Assembly: GCA_963834855.1 (NCBI GenBank)
Contig: CAWIDH010000026.1
Coordinates: 11,917-75,916, forward strand
Reading direction: 5' to 3'
DNA from: DATJKD01 sp963834855
Lineage (GTDB): Bacteria > Pseudomonadota > Gammaproteobacteria > Steroidobacterales > Steroidobacteraceae
Length of the DNA: 64,000 nucleotides
Shown piece after piece: positions 18,808 through 26,643 of the stretch. The notes under the pieces are model-generated. The model was not told the origin of the DNA and made no database searches. It saw nothing but the letters and a program-made list of their open reading frames with translations. Position numbers and translations under genes: made by a program. Positions within the stretch are counted from its first letter, which is position 1. Every line of letters starts with the position of its first letter.

Positions 18808-19071
18808 ATGAAGACCACATTGATCTCGAGCGCACTGGCGGGCCTGATCGCGCTGGGCGCCATGTCGGCTACCGTCCAGGCGGCCGAGGAGGACAAGAAC
18901 ACGGAGAAGTGCTACGGCGTCGCCAAGGCCGGCAAGAACGACTGCGCGGCCAAGGGCCACAGCTGCGCCGGCCAGGCCAAGGCCGACGCCGACGGCAAGG
19001 AATGGATCAAGGTGCCGAAGGGCACCTGCGAGCGCATCGTCGGCGGAAGCACCACGCCGAAGTCGGCATAA
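18808..19071 (+). CDS. bufA1: bufferin precursor peptide, DUF2282 family (BufA1-like)
   Basis: An 87-residue secreted peptide. The signal peptide spans about residues 1-25 (ISSALAGLIALGAMSATVQA). The mature part has four Cys at 35, 46, 53 and 74 in the contexts EKCYGVAKAGKNDCAAKG, HSCAGQ and KGTCERIVGG, the DUF2282 pattern. Members of this family are bufferins: periplasmic peptides whose Cys are modified by a DUF692 oxidase and which sequester copper. It leads an operon with that oxidase, its partner and a DoxX protein. GAGGAG lies 6 bases before ATG. Metal and modification here are inferred from the family. Confidence 0.85.
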   Translation: MKTTLISSALAGLIALGAMSATVQAAEEDKNTEKCYGVAKAGKNDCAAKGHSCAGQAKADADGKEWIKVPKGTCERIVGGSTTPKSA

Positions 19072-19077
19072 CGGGCC

Positions 19078-19944
19078 GTGGCAACGCGCCAGTCCGCAGT
19101 CCAAGGGTCGATCCCGGCGCGTGCCGGGATCGGCCTGCGGGCGGTGCATCACGACGCGCTGCTCGAGATGCGTCCGGCGGTCGGCTGGCTCGAAGCGCAC
19201 AGCGAGAACTACTTCGCCGATGGCGGCGCACAGCTCGAGTACCTGTCACGCCTGCGCGAGCTGTATCCGCTGAGCCTGCACGGCGTCGGCCTGTCGCTCG
19301 GCAGCGTCGATGAGCTGGACGGCGATCACCTGCGCCGCCTGAAGCGCCTGGTCGACCGCTTCGAGCCAGGCCTCGTGTCGGAGCACGTCTGCTGGGGCTC
19401 GATCGGCGGCGTGCACCTGAACGACCTGCTGCCGCTGCCCTACTCCGCCGAGGCGCTGCGCCACCTTGCGCGGCGCGTGTCGCAACTCCAGGACGCACTC
19501 GGCCGCCAGGTGCTCCTCGAGAACGTCTCGAGCTACCTGGAATTCACGACGTCCGAGATGCCCGAGTGGGAGTTCCTCGCGGCGCTCGCACGCGAGTCGG
19601 GTTGCGGCCTGCTGCTCGACGTCAACAACGTGTACGTGAACGCGCGCAACCACGGGTTCGATGCGCGCACGTTCGTATCGCACATCCCGCCTGCCCTCGT
19701 CGGCGAGATCCACCTCGCCGGTCATTCGGTGAACCGCTTCGACGACCGGGAGATTCTCATCGACACCCATTCGACGCACGTGTGTGCGGAGGTGTGGGAG
19801 CTGTACGAATTCGCGCTGGCACACTGCGGCCCGGTGCCCACGCTGATCGAGTGGGACACCGACATCCCGGCACTCGACGTGCTGGTCGCCGAGGCCGCTG
19901 CGGCCGACCGGCGTCTGGAGCAGGCGCTTGCCCGCGCTGCATGA
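19078..19944 (+). CDS. bufB: DUF692 multinuclear iron oxidase (BufB-like)
   Basis: 288 residues, TIM-barrel MNIO family, which uses iron ions to oxidise Cys in precursor peptides. Putative metal ligands sit in EAHSENYF, SLHGVGLSLGS, SEHVCW, LLENVSS, LLLDVNNVYVN, EIHLAGHS, DTHSTHV and LIEWDTDIP, in the normal order. GTG start 6 bases after the bufA1 stop. It overlaps the next gene by 17 bases, so production with the DUF2063 partner is likely coupled. Intact as read. Confidence 0.85.
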   Translation: MATRQSAVQGSIPARAGIGLRAVHHDALLEMRPAVGWLEAHSENYFADGGAQLEYLSRLRELYPLSLHGVGLSLGSVDELDGDHLRRLKRLVDRFEPGLVSEHVCWGSIGGVHLNDLLPLPYSAEALRHLARRVSQLQDALGRQVLLENVSSYLEFTTSEMPEWEFLAALARESGCGLLLDVNNVYVNARNHGFDARTFVSHIPPALVGEIHLAGHSVNRFDDREILIDTHSTHVCAEVWELYEFALAHCGPVPTLIEWDTDIPALDVLVAEAAAADRRLEQALARAA

Positions 19945-20736
19945 CCTGCAGCGCGCCTTTGCGGGCGCAGTGCGTTTCGGCGATGCCTCGTCGATCGCAC
20001 CGTTCGTCGTGCCGAATGGCATCGAGCCCGAGCGGCGCGTCGCGATTTACGCCAACAACGTGCGCGTGAATTTCCTCGACACGCTGGAAGCGGCCTTCCC
20101 GGTGCTGCTGCGCCTGTCGGGACGCGACTGGTTCCGCCAGACCGGCAGCGCCTACCTGCGTAACCATCCGTCGCGCTGCGGAAACCTGCACTACGTCGGC
20201 GAGCGTTTCGCGGCGTTCCTCGATGCCGAGCTCGCGGCCGGGCCGTATGCGTATTTCGCCGACGTCGCGCGTCTCGAGTGGGCGTACCAGGAGGTGCTGG
20301 TCGCCGCCGAGCCGCCCGTGCTCGACCTGGCCGCGCTCGCCGCGATCCCGGTGGAGCACGAGCAGGACCTCGTGCTCGAGGTGAGCCCGGCCGCACGCCT
20401 GGTCGATTCGACATACCCGCTGCTCGCAATCTGGCGTGCCAACCAGCCGGGCGCCGACGAAGCCGCCACGGTGAGTCTCGACGACGGTGCAACCCGCCTG
20501 CTCGTGATTCGCCGCGACAGCCACGTGGAGCTGCGCGAGCTGCCGCCCGGTGACTTCACGTTTCTCGTCGCGGCCTCGCGGTCCGCGGGCATCGTCGACG
20601 CCGCGGCTGCCGCCCTCGCCGCCGATCCGGATTTCGAGCTCACCGCCGCGTTGCCGCGTCTCGTGCGGCCGGGCGCACTGACCGGCTTCCGTCTGCGCCA
20701 TTCCGAGCCTCGCCTCCCGGAGCAATCGAGTCATGA
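19928..20736 (+). CDS. bufC: DUF2063 partner protein (BufC-like)
   Basis: The partner that presents the peptide to the DUF692 enzyme. It begins LPALHDLQRAFAGAVRFGD (TTG start) and shows RRVAIYANNVRVNFLDTLEAAFPVL, the DUF2063 N-terminal signature, with a second domain around STYPLLAIWRANQP. As read the frame stays open to 20932, far into doxX. A shift near 20700 would end it at 20736 with an ATGA overlap of the doxX start and a normal length of about 269 residues; I prefer that end. Confidence 0.78.
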
Positions 20737-21236
20737 ACGCCACTACCCTGTCGAAGCCCGCCACGTCAGCGACCGGCCTGCGACGCCTGCCCGCCTGCGT
20801 TGCTGCCGTGCTCGGGCGCCTCGCCGATCCCTTTGCATTCGCGACCCGCGTCTACGTCGCGTGGCAGTTCTTAAAGTCCGGCCTGCTCAAGATCGGCAGC
20901 TGGGAGACGACGCTCGGGCTGTTCCAGGATGAGTACCACGTGCCGCTGCTGCCGCCGACCCTCGCGGCCATCGCAGGTACGTTCGGTGAGCTCTTCTTCC
21001 CGGTGTTGCTGGTGCTCGGGCTCTTCGGACGCATCGGCGCGCTCGGCCTTTTCGCCGTGAACGCGTTGGCCGTCGTGTCCTATGCACACGTGCTCTACAC
21101 GGAGGGCTTCGAGGCGGCCATCGGGCAGCACTACCTGTGGGGCTTCATGCTCGCGATGCTCGCCATCTACGGTCCCGGCGGCTGGTCGCTCGACCGCTGG
21201 CTGGCGCGCAGGACGGGTTCCGCGCGACCCTGGTAG
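20733..21236 (+). CDS. DoxX-family membrane protein
   Basis: 167 residues, four hydrophobic segments. The opening of the domain (VYVAWQFLKSGLLKIGSWE) and the stretch GTFGELFFPVLLVLGLFGR are typical DoxX. DoxX proteins are common last genes of bufferin operons, where they may handle electron transfer or redox balance at the membrane; the exact role is unknown. The final segment LYTEGFEAAIGQHYLWGFMLA is family-like. Confidence 0.8.
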   Translation: MNATTLSKPATSATGLRRLPACVAAVLGRLADPFAFATRVYVAWQFLKSGLLKIGSWETTLGLFQDEYHVPLLPPTLAAIAGTFGELFFPVLLVLGLFGRIGALGLFAVNALAVVSYAHVLYTEGFEAAIGQHYLWGFMLAMLAIYGPGGWSLDRWLARRTGSARPW

Positions 21237-21244
21237 CCAGGTTC

Positions 21245-21269
21245 CGGTGCCGGTGGAACACCGGCACCG
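21245..21269. terminator. hairpin between convergent doxX and DUF1501 genes
   Basis: CGGTGCCGG (21245-21253), a 7-base loop, then CCGGCACCG (21261-21269), a perfect 9-bp stem just after doxX and 2 bases before the DUF1501 stop. There is no T-tract, so it would be a weak intrinsic or bidirectional terminator. Confidence 0.5.
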
Positions 21270-21270
21270 T

Positions 21271-22626
21271 TCAGGCCATGAACCCGAGATCGTGCTGCGC
21301 GAAGTTGGCGAGGTTGGGCGCGACCTGCGACAGCCGCGTCTCCGGCACGCCGAACCAGCGCGCGAGCGTCGCGGCGTACTGATCCGCGGAGATGGTCGGG
21401 ATCATCCGGCCGCCGCCCACGTCCAGGGCGCTGCCGATCTGCAGCAGCGGATAGTCGCCGTAGATCGTTTGCCCGATCACCGAGCCGCCGATCACGAGCT
21501 GCACCCCGCCCCAGGCGTGGTCGCTGCCGTCACCGTTTGAGGTCAGCGACCGGCCGAAATCCGATTGGGTGAAGGTCGTGACGTTCTGCGCAACGCCCAG
21601 CTCGACGGTCGCCGCGTGAAACGCGGCGAGCGACTGACTGAGACTACCAAGCAGCCCCGGCTGGTTGAGAGCCTGGTCGTCGTGCGTGTCGTAGCCGCCG
21701 ACGCCGACGTAGAAAATCTGGCGCGACATGTCGAGGCGGTCCCGCACGGCGATCATCTTCGCGACCGTCTTGAGCTGCGTTGCGAGCGACGAGGTGGGGA
21801 ATCCGGTCGACAGCACGGGGGCCGCCTCCAGCGCGTCATTGACGAGCTTCGCGTACGACACCGCGCGCTGATGGACGTCCGCGAAGCTGCGCTCGTAGAT
21901 ACTGCCGTAGCTCGCGGCCGCGAGCCGCTCGAACGCCAGGCGTCGCTGCAGGGTCGTGCCCGAACTGCCGAAGCCCGTGAATTCCTTGGCGCCCGTCGCG
22001 CCCATGATGTACGGCGTCGCGAATTGGCCCGCCTGGAACATCGTGTTGCCCGAGAGCGAAACGTTCGTCGCGAGCTGCTGCCCGGAGAGATCCCCGGCGA
22101 GCGCGTCGGCGATCCGGCCCGCCCAGCCGGAGCGCAGCTGCCGGCGCCCGCGCAGCGTGTACCACTGCCCCTGCTGGTCGTTGTGCGAGAAGAGCTGCGG
22201 CGGCAGCTGGACGGTGCGCTGCTGATACTGCGCCTTGGTCACCGGCTCGACGAGCGGGCCCACGTTGGCGACGACCGCGCACGTGCCCGACTGGAACAGC
22301 GATTGCACGCCCGGCATCGACGGATGGATGCCATAGACGACGCCGCTGCCGTTGATCTCGTCCACCGGCAGGAGCACGTCCTGCGCGATGGCCAGGTTCT
22401 GCCGCGACTGCGCATAGGCGGCGTACTCGGCCGCCGAACGGGGCACGACCATGTTCCACGAGTCGTTTCCTCCCGTGAGATAGACGCAGACCAGCGCCTT
22501 GTAGTCGGCGAAGCCGTTCACCCCTGCGGATTGCGCCCATACCGTCCCGGGCGTGCGTCCGAGCGCGTACACCGCGCCGCCGGCCGACAGCGCGCGAAGG
22601 AATCGTCGTCGTGTCATGCGATCCAT
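21271..22626 (-). CDS. DUF1501 secreted protein with Tat signal
   Basis: About 450 residues. It starts with a twin-arginine signal (MTRRRFLRALSAGGAVYAL), so it should be exported folded. The core matches DUF1501, a sulfatase/alkaline-phosphatase-like fold: VCVYLTGGNDSWNMVV, SHNDQQGQWYT, VGVGGYDTHDDQ, TFTQSDFGRSL and GSDHAWGGVQLVIGG. DUF1501 genes are nearly always paired with DUF1800 genes, as here. Substrate unknown. Intact as read; the start may be Met1 or Met4. Confidence 0.85.
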   Translation of the reverse strand: MDRMTRRRFLRALSAGGAVYALGRTPGTVWAQSAGVNGFADYKALVCVYLTGGNDSWNMVVPRSAAEYAAYAQSRQNLAIAQDVLLPVDEINGSGVVYGIHPSMPGVQSLFQSGTCAVVANVGPLVEPVTKAQYQQRTVQLPPQLFSHNDQQGQWYTLRGRRQLRSGWAGRIADALAGDLSGQQLATNVSLSGNTMFQAGQFATPYIMGATGAKEFTGFGSSGTTLQRRLAFERLAAASYGSIYERSFADVHQRAVSYAKLVNDALEAAPVLSTGFPTSSLATQLKTVAKMIAVRDRLDMSRQIFYVGVGGYDTHDDQALNQPGLLGSLSQSLAAFHAATVELGVAQNVTTFTQSDFGRSLTSNGDGSDHAWGGVQLVIGGSVIGQTIYGDYPLLQIGSALDVGGGRMIPTISADQYAATLARWFGVPETRLSQVAPNLANFAQHDLGFMA

Positions 22627-22638
22627 GTTCGTCCCCTG

Positions 22639-24286
22639 CTATTGCTGGACCGCAAATTCCGGCGACGTCGCGACGAGATACAGCGCCTCGGTCGCTCGCG
22701 TCGCCCGCTTGGTCACCGGTACGCGCAGCACGGCGGCGCGCGCCTCGGCGGCCAGGGTCGGCGAGATGTTCCCGCCCAGCAGCTTTTCGGCAATGAGCGC
22801 AACCAGCGCGTCGGGGTTCGCCGCGACGGCCATCTCGTCCGCGATGTCGATCACGACGATGGCCGGCCCGAGGCCGGTCACGCTCGAGTTGCGCAGGAAG
22901 ATCTGCGTGTAGAAGTAGTTCGTCACCGAGGTGCTGAAGTTTTCGTTCGCGATCTGCTGCTCGGGCGCGACGAAACCGCGATCCTCGATCTCGCCCGATG
23001 GCGCGTAGTCCGGCGTAAAGAAGTTGAACACCGTCGGCGACATCAGCGGCCCCTGACCGAAGATCACGTCCGCGTCTCTCAGCTCGTACAGGCCGGTCCG
23101 CGCGGCTGCATCGTAGGCCCGCCAGAGCTGCAGCAATCGGAGCAGCGGTTCCTTCGTCTTGCCGGTAACGTCGCTCACCGCCGCCGGACGCGCTTCCGGA
23201 TCGAGCAGGATCGCCTTGACGACCGCGCCGAGGTTGCCCCGGCGGCCATTCCCGTCGTTGTCGAAGACCGCGGCTACGCGCGCCACGTAGGCGCGCGACG
23301 GGTTGCTTGTGACCAGGCGCTGGATGAGCTGGCGCGAGATGAACGGGCCGACGTTCGGGTGATTGAAGACGTTGTCGAGCGCTGCCTCGAGATCCTGCGC
23401 CGGCGTCTGTCCTTGCCGGCAGCACAGGCAGGATGGCGCCCGGGTAGTCGAGCAGCCGCTTCGTACCAGTCGCGTGCTGCTCAGGGTAGGCCTTCATCGG
23501 CTGAATCTGGTTGGTGTTCGTGCGCTTCGCCTGGGAGAAGAGCGTCGCCCCGGCGTAATGCCAGCCGGTAAAGACGTGCGCAAATCCCTCGATGATCGAC
23601 TGATCGTAGGTCGGCAGCGGTTCGCCGGTCGCGTCGAGCGGCCTCGTCCCGTCGGGATTCAACTTGACGAGTCCGATCGAGAAGAGCTGCATGAGCTCGC
23701 GCGCGTAGTTTTCGTCGGGACGGATGTTACGCACCGGGTCCGGCTTCTGGTTGCCGAGCATGTTGAGAAACCTGCCCATCGCCGGGTGCAGCGTCACGTC
23801 CTCGAGCAACTGGCGGTAGTCGCCAAAGGCGCTGCGAGCGAGCAGGTCGTAGTAATCCGCAGTCGCGAACGGCATGTGCACGAGCGCACTGTGCTCGGAG
23901 ACGACCAGGATCTGCGAGAGCGCGAAGGCGACGCGCTGACGCAGCTGGTCGGGCGCCCGCACTGCGAGCCTGTAAAACGTGTCCTGCCGCTTTCGCTGCA
24001 GCACCCAGGGACTCTTGACCACCGCGTACCTGGCTTGCACGGCGGGCAGCTGCAGCGAAGGCCCGAGCGCCAGCTGTTCGTCGATCCAGCGCTCGTAGGC
24101 ATTGCCCGAGTCACCCAGCGCGATCAGCCGATCGATCTCGGCAGTCGTAGGCCCGAACGTGGCCTGGCTCAGGAAGCGGAACGCTTCGGCGCGAGAGAGC
24201 GACTGCGCGGAGGCGACCTCTCCGCGCGCGGCGAATGCGACCACCAGGACGACGCCCGACAGCGCCAAACCAAATCTCTGCTTCAT
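22639..24286 (-). CDS. DUF1800 secreted protein (frame broken)
   Basis: About 548 residues after correction. Signal peptide (LALSGVVLVVAFAARGEVASA), then LSRAEAFRFLSQATFGPT, the DUF1800 opening. Further blocks are RQRVAFALSQILVVSEHSA, NYARELMQLFSIGLVKLNPDG and FAHVFTGWHY. A shift near 23430, after LLDYPGAILP, leads to the second part with MSPTVFNFFTPDYAPSGEI. Upstream of the DUF1501 gene by 12 bases, so the pair is one operon. Function unknown; such pairs are abundant in bacteria with large envelopes and exoenzyme systems. Confidence 0.82.
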
Positions 24287-24607
24287 CGTGATAGTGCCCG
24301 ACTCCAATCGTTGATCCGTACTTCGGGTGGCGGCAGTTCCGTCTGCCGTGCGCGCAATGTGCGCGGCGACGGCGCCCGTCGTCAAGACATAACGCGCGAT
24401 CACGAAGCACTCGGCAGCGCGTTTCCGGGAATGTGATCGCGTACTCGGTTTGCAGAAGTTACATCTGCTATCCGTCGCGGTCCGCCGGTGCGACATGACG
24501 CTGACGCGACGGGGCGTGGCGGCGGGCGTGTGGCGGTTCCGCTCCGAGGGTGATTTGACGTAATCTCCAGCTCGGCGCACACCGCGAACCGCCCGGGGAG
24601 ACCGAAA
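24287..24607. other. divergent promoter region, DUF1800 / metallopeptidase
   Basis: About 320 bases between divergent genes. It should carry both promoters. The plus-strand side has TTTGACGTAATCTCC at about 24554-24568, but I could not pair it convincingly with a -10 box. No gene or RNA recognised. Confidence 0.35.
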
Positions 24608-25474
24608 ATGGACATTCGGGGACGCCGCCGCAGCACGAACATCGAGGACCGGCGCGGCATGCGCGTCTCAAGGCCGGTGCTTGGAATCGGTCTAGGCGGG
24701 CTCATCCTGATGCTCGTGCTGTCGCTGCTCGGCATCAACCCGCTGCCCTTCATGGCCGGGTTGCAGCAGGCGCAGCAGCAGAGCCCGCAGATGGAGCAGC
24801 CTGCGCAGCCCTACCAGGAGGGAGCGGAGGAAGCGAAGCTGCGCGAGATGACGGCAGTCGTGCTCGCCGACACCGAGGACACGTGGACGCAGCTGCTGCC
24901 GCAGTACGGTGTCCAGTACCAGGCGCCCACGCTCGTGCTTTTCACCGAGGCGGTGCAGTCGGAGTGCGGCGGCGCGTCATCGGCCTCCGGTCCCTTCTAC
25001 TGCCCGCTGGACCAGAAGGTCTATCTCGACATGTCGTTCTACCTCGAGCTGCAGCAGCGGTTCGGCGCGCCCGGCGACTTCGCGCAGGCGTACGTCATCG
25101 CGCACGAGATCGGGCATCACGTGCAGAACCTCGCCGGCATCGCGACAAAGGTCCGCGAGAAACAACAGCAGGTTGACCAGGTCACCGGCAACGATCTCCA
25201 GGTGCGGATGGAGTTGCAGGCGGATTGCTACGCGGGGGTGTGGGCCCACACGGCGCAACAGTCGCGGCAGCTCCTGTCGGCCGGGGACATCGAAGAGGGG
25301 CTCGGCGCCGCGAGCGCCATCGGCGACGACCGCATCCAGCGTCAGACCCAGGGCTATGTCGTGCCCGACGCCTTCACCCACGGCAGCGGCGAGCAACGCG
25401 TCCGCTGGTTCAGCCGCGGCTTCCAGTCCGGCCAGCCCAACGACTGCGACACCTTCAGCACCCGCCAGCTTTAG
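24608..25474 (+). CDS. ypfJ: YpfJ-like neutral zinc metallopeptidase
   Basis: 288 residues. A short cytoplasmic part with RRRSTNIEDRRG is followed by one membrane anchor (LGIGLGGLILMLVLSLLGI), then a periplasmic protease domain. The zinc site HEIGHH lies in AYVIAHEIGHHVQNLAGI, with a downstream Glu in RMELQADCYAGVW and AFTHGSGEQRVRWFSRG near the end. This is the YpfJ/KPN_02809 family (putative neutral zinc metallopeptidase). Substrate unknown. Intact as read. Confidence 0.88.
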   Translation: MDIRGRRRSTNIEDRRGMRVSRPVLGIGLGGLILMLVLSLLGINPLPFMAGLQQAQQQSPQMEQPAQPYQEGAEEAKLREMTAVVLADTEDTWTQLLPQYGVQYQAPTLVLFTEAVQSECGGASSASGPFYCPLDQKVYLDMSFYLELQQRFGAPGDFAQAYVIAHEIGHHVQNLAGIATKVREKQQQVDQVTGNDLQVRMELQADCYAGVWAHTAQQSRQLLSAGDIEEGLGAASAIGDDRIQRQTQGYVVPDAFTHGSGEQRVRWFSRGFQSGQPNDCDTFSTRQL

Positions 25475-25483
25475 AACGGATCC

Positions 25484-25570
25484 AGAAATGGGGACATTCT
25501 CGATTTCGTATCCAAGACATCGGGCCAATGTCCGCGAAATCGCCTCGAAATCGAGAATGTCCCCATTTCT
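25484..25570. repeat. 25-nt perfect inverted repeat, REP/MITE-like
   Basis: Arms at 25484-25508 and 25546-25570 are perfect reverse complements with a 37-nt spacer that repeats parts of the arm (ATGTCC, CGAAATCG). The arm contains GGGGACATTCTCG. It fills the gap between convergent genes: it begins 10 bases after the metallopeptidase stop and its right arm touches the lipocalin gene stop. It resembles palindromes mobilised by REP-associated transposases and can also serve as a bidirectional terminator. Confidence 0.7.
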
Positions 25571-26643
25571 CAGTAGCCGGTGAGCTCGAGGTAGCCGCGG
25601 CCCAGTGGCCGGCGGTCTCGATTCGAGAGCGTCACCGGGCCTTCCCAGTAGATCGTGCCGGTGCTGGCGCGGGAATCGAGCTCGGCGTCGTCGATCAGCG
25701 GGTCGAGCCGGTAGGACTCGGACCCCACCTCGAGCTGCCAGGCGACCGGGTAACGGATCCCCGTGCGCGGCGAGCGCCATTCGCGCACCGCGGACCACTC
25801 GATCTCTTCGGGCGCAAACGTCCGCCCCGCGCCCGTGGCTGACCGCAACGTCGCGCCGGCCCAGCGCGTGGCGCCCCGGGCGTCGCGTATCCGGAACGCC
25901 ATCAAGGCCCCGCCGTCGTCGAGATTGATGCCGATCCAGTCCCAGCCGCGCGCCTCGAAATCGAGCTTCTCGCTCGACCACTCGTGGTCGAGCCAGGCCC
26001 GGCCGGTGACTGCGCTGCGCTCGCCGTCGAGCACGATATCGCCGGACACGGCTGACTGCGGCAGGCTGTAGTAATAGGACGCGGACAAGGGGTCCGGACC
26101 CTTGCGGCTGTATCCGGCCTCGCCCTGCAGCAGCACGTCCTGTGTCGGACGCAGTTCGAGATCGAGCGCGAAGTCGGTCCCGGCGGCCACTGCGTGCAGG
26201 ACCCCGTCCGCTGCCTCGCGCAGCGACCAGTCGTCGATTCGCACGTCCATCCCGCCGAGGCGCGCATACGCCAGGTCGAAACCTTCGCGCGCCGCGCGCT
26301 GCGCATGGCGTAAGCGGCCCGCGTCCGGGTCGGCGATGGCGGCATGCGCGAACAGGAGCTGGCGAGGCGCGAAGCGGCTCGGGTTGTCCTCGCCCACTCC
26401 CGGGCGCACGCGGAAGAACGTCAGCTGGAATCCGGACGAGCGACCTCCGGTGCCAGTGAGCCACCCGGTGACGTACCACCACTCGATGCGGTAGTCGGGG
26501 TGGCTGCCGGCATCCCTGGGCAATTCGATCGGCCGGCCGGGTACCACCGGCGGATAGGCGGGCTCGCTCGCCGCGGCGTGCGCAAGGAAGGGAAGAATGG
26601 CCGCGAAAGCACGCGAACACACGCGAACAGGGATCGAGGCCAC
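25570..26643 (-). CDS. lipocalin-like CrtC/AttH-family protein
   Basis: About 357 residues with an N-terminal signal peptide (RAFAAILPFLAHAAASEPA). Motifs such as HPDYRIEWWYVTGWLTG, FQLTFFRVRPG, YYYSLPQ and WLDHEWSS, then WDWIGINLDDGGALMAFRIR are typical of the CrtC/AttH double lipocalin family. Next to an ATPase and an FtsX-like permease it recreates the attEFGH-type export unit, where the lipocalin probably receives a lipid-like substrate in the periplasm. The GTG start shares one base with the permease stop (TAGTG). Confidence 0.8.
   Translation of the reverse strand: MASIPVRVCSRAFAAILPFLAHAAASEPAYPPVVPGRPIELPRDAGSHPDYRIEWWYVTGWLTGTGGRSSGFQLTFFRVRPGVGEDNPSRFAPRQLLFAHAAIADPDAGRLRHAQRAAREGFDLAYARLGGMDVRIDDWSLREAADGVLHAVAAGTDFALDLELRPTQDVLLQGEAGYSRKGPDPLSASYYYSLPQSAVSGDIVLDGERSAVTGRAWLDHEWSSEKLDFEARGWDWIGINLDDGGALMAFRIRDARGATRWAGATLRSATGAGRTFAPEEIEWSAVREWRSPRTGIRYPVAWQLEVGSESYRLDPLIDDAELDSRASTGTIYWEGPVTLSNRDRRPLGRGYLELTGY

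Noticed and set aside
21836..24580. A 914-codon minus-strand frame covering DUF1800 and part of DUF1501
   Set aside because: Only its first part matches DUF1800. After the shift near 23430 it is a shadow; the second half of DUF1800 and all of DUF1501 lie in other frames.
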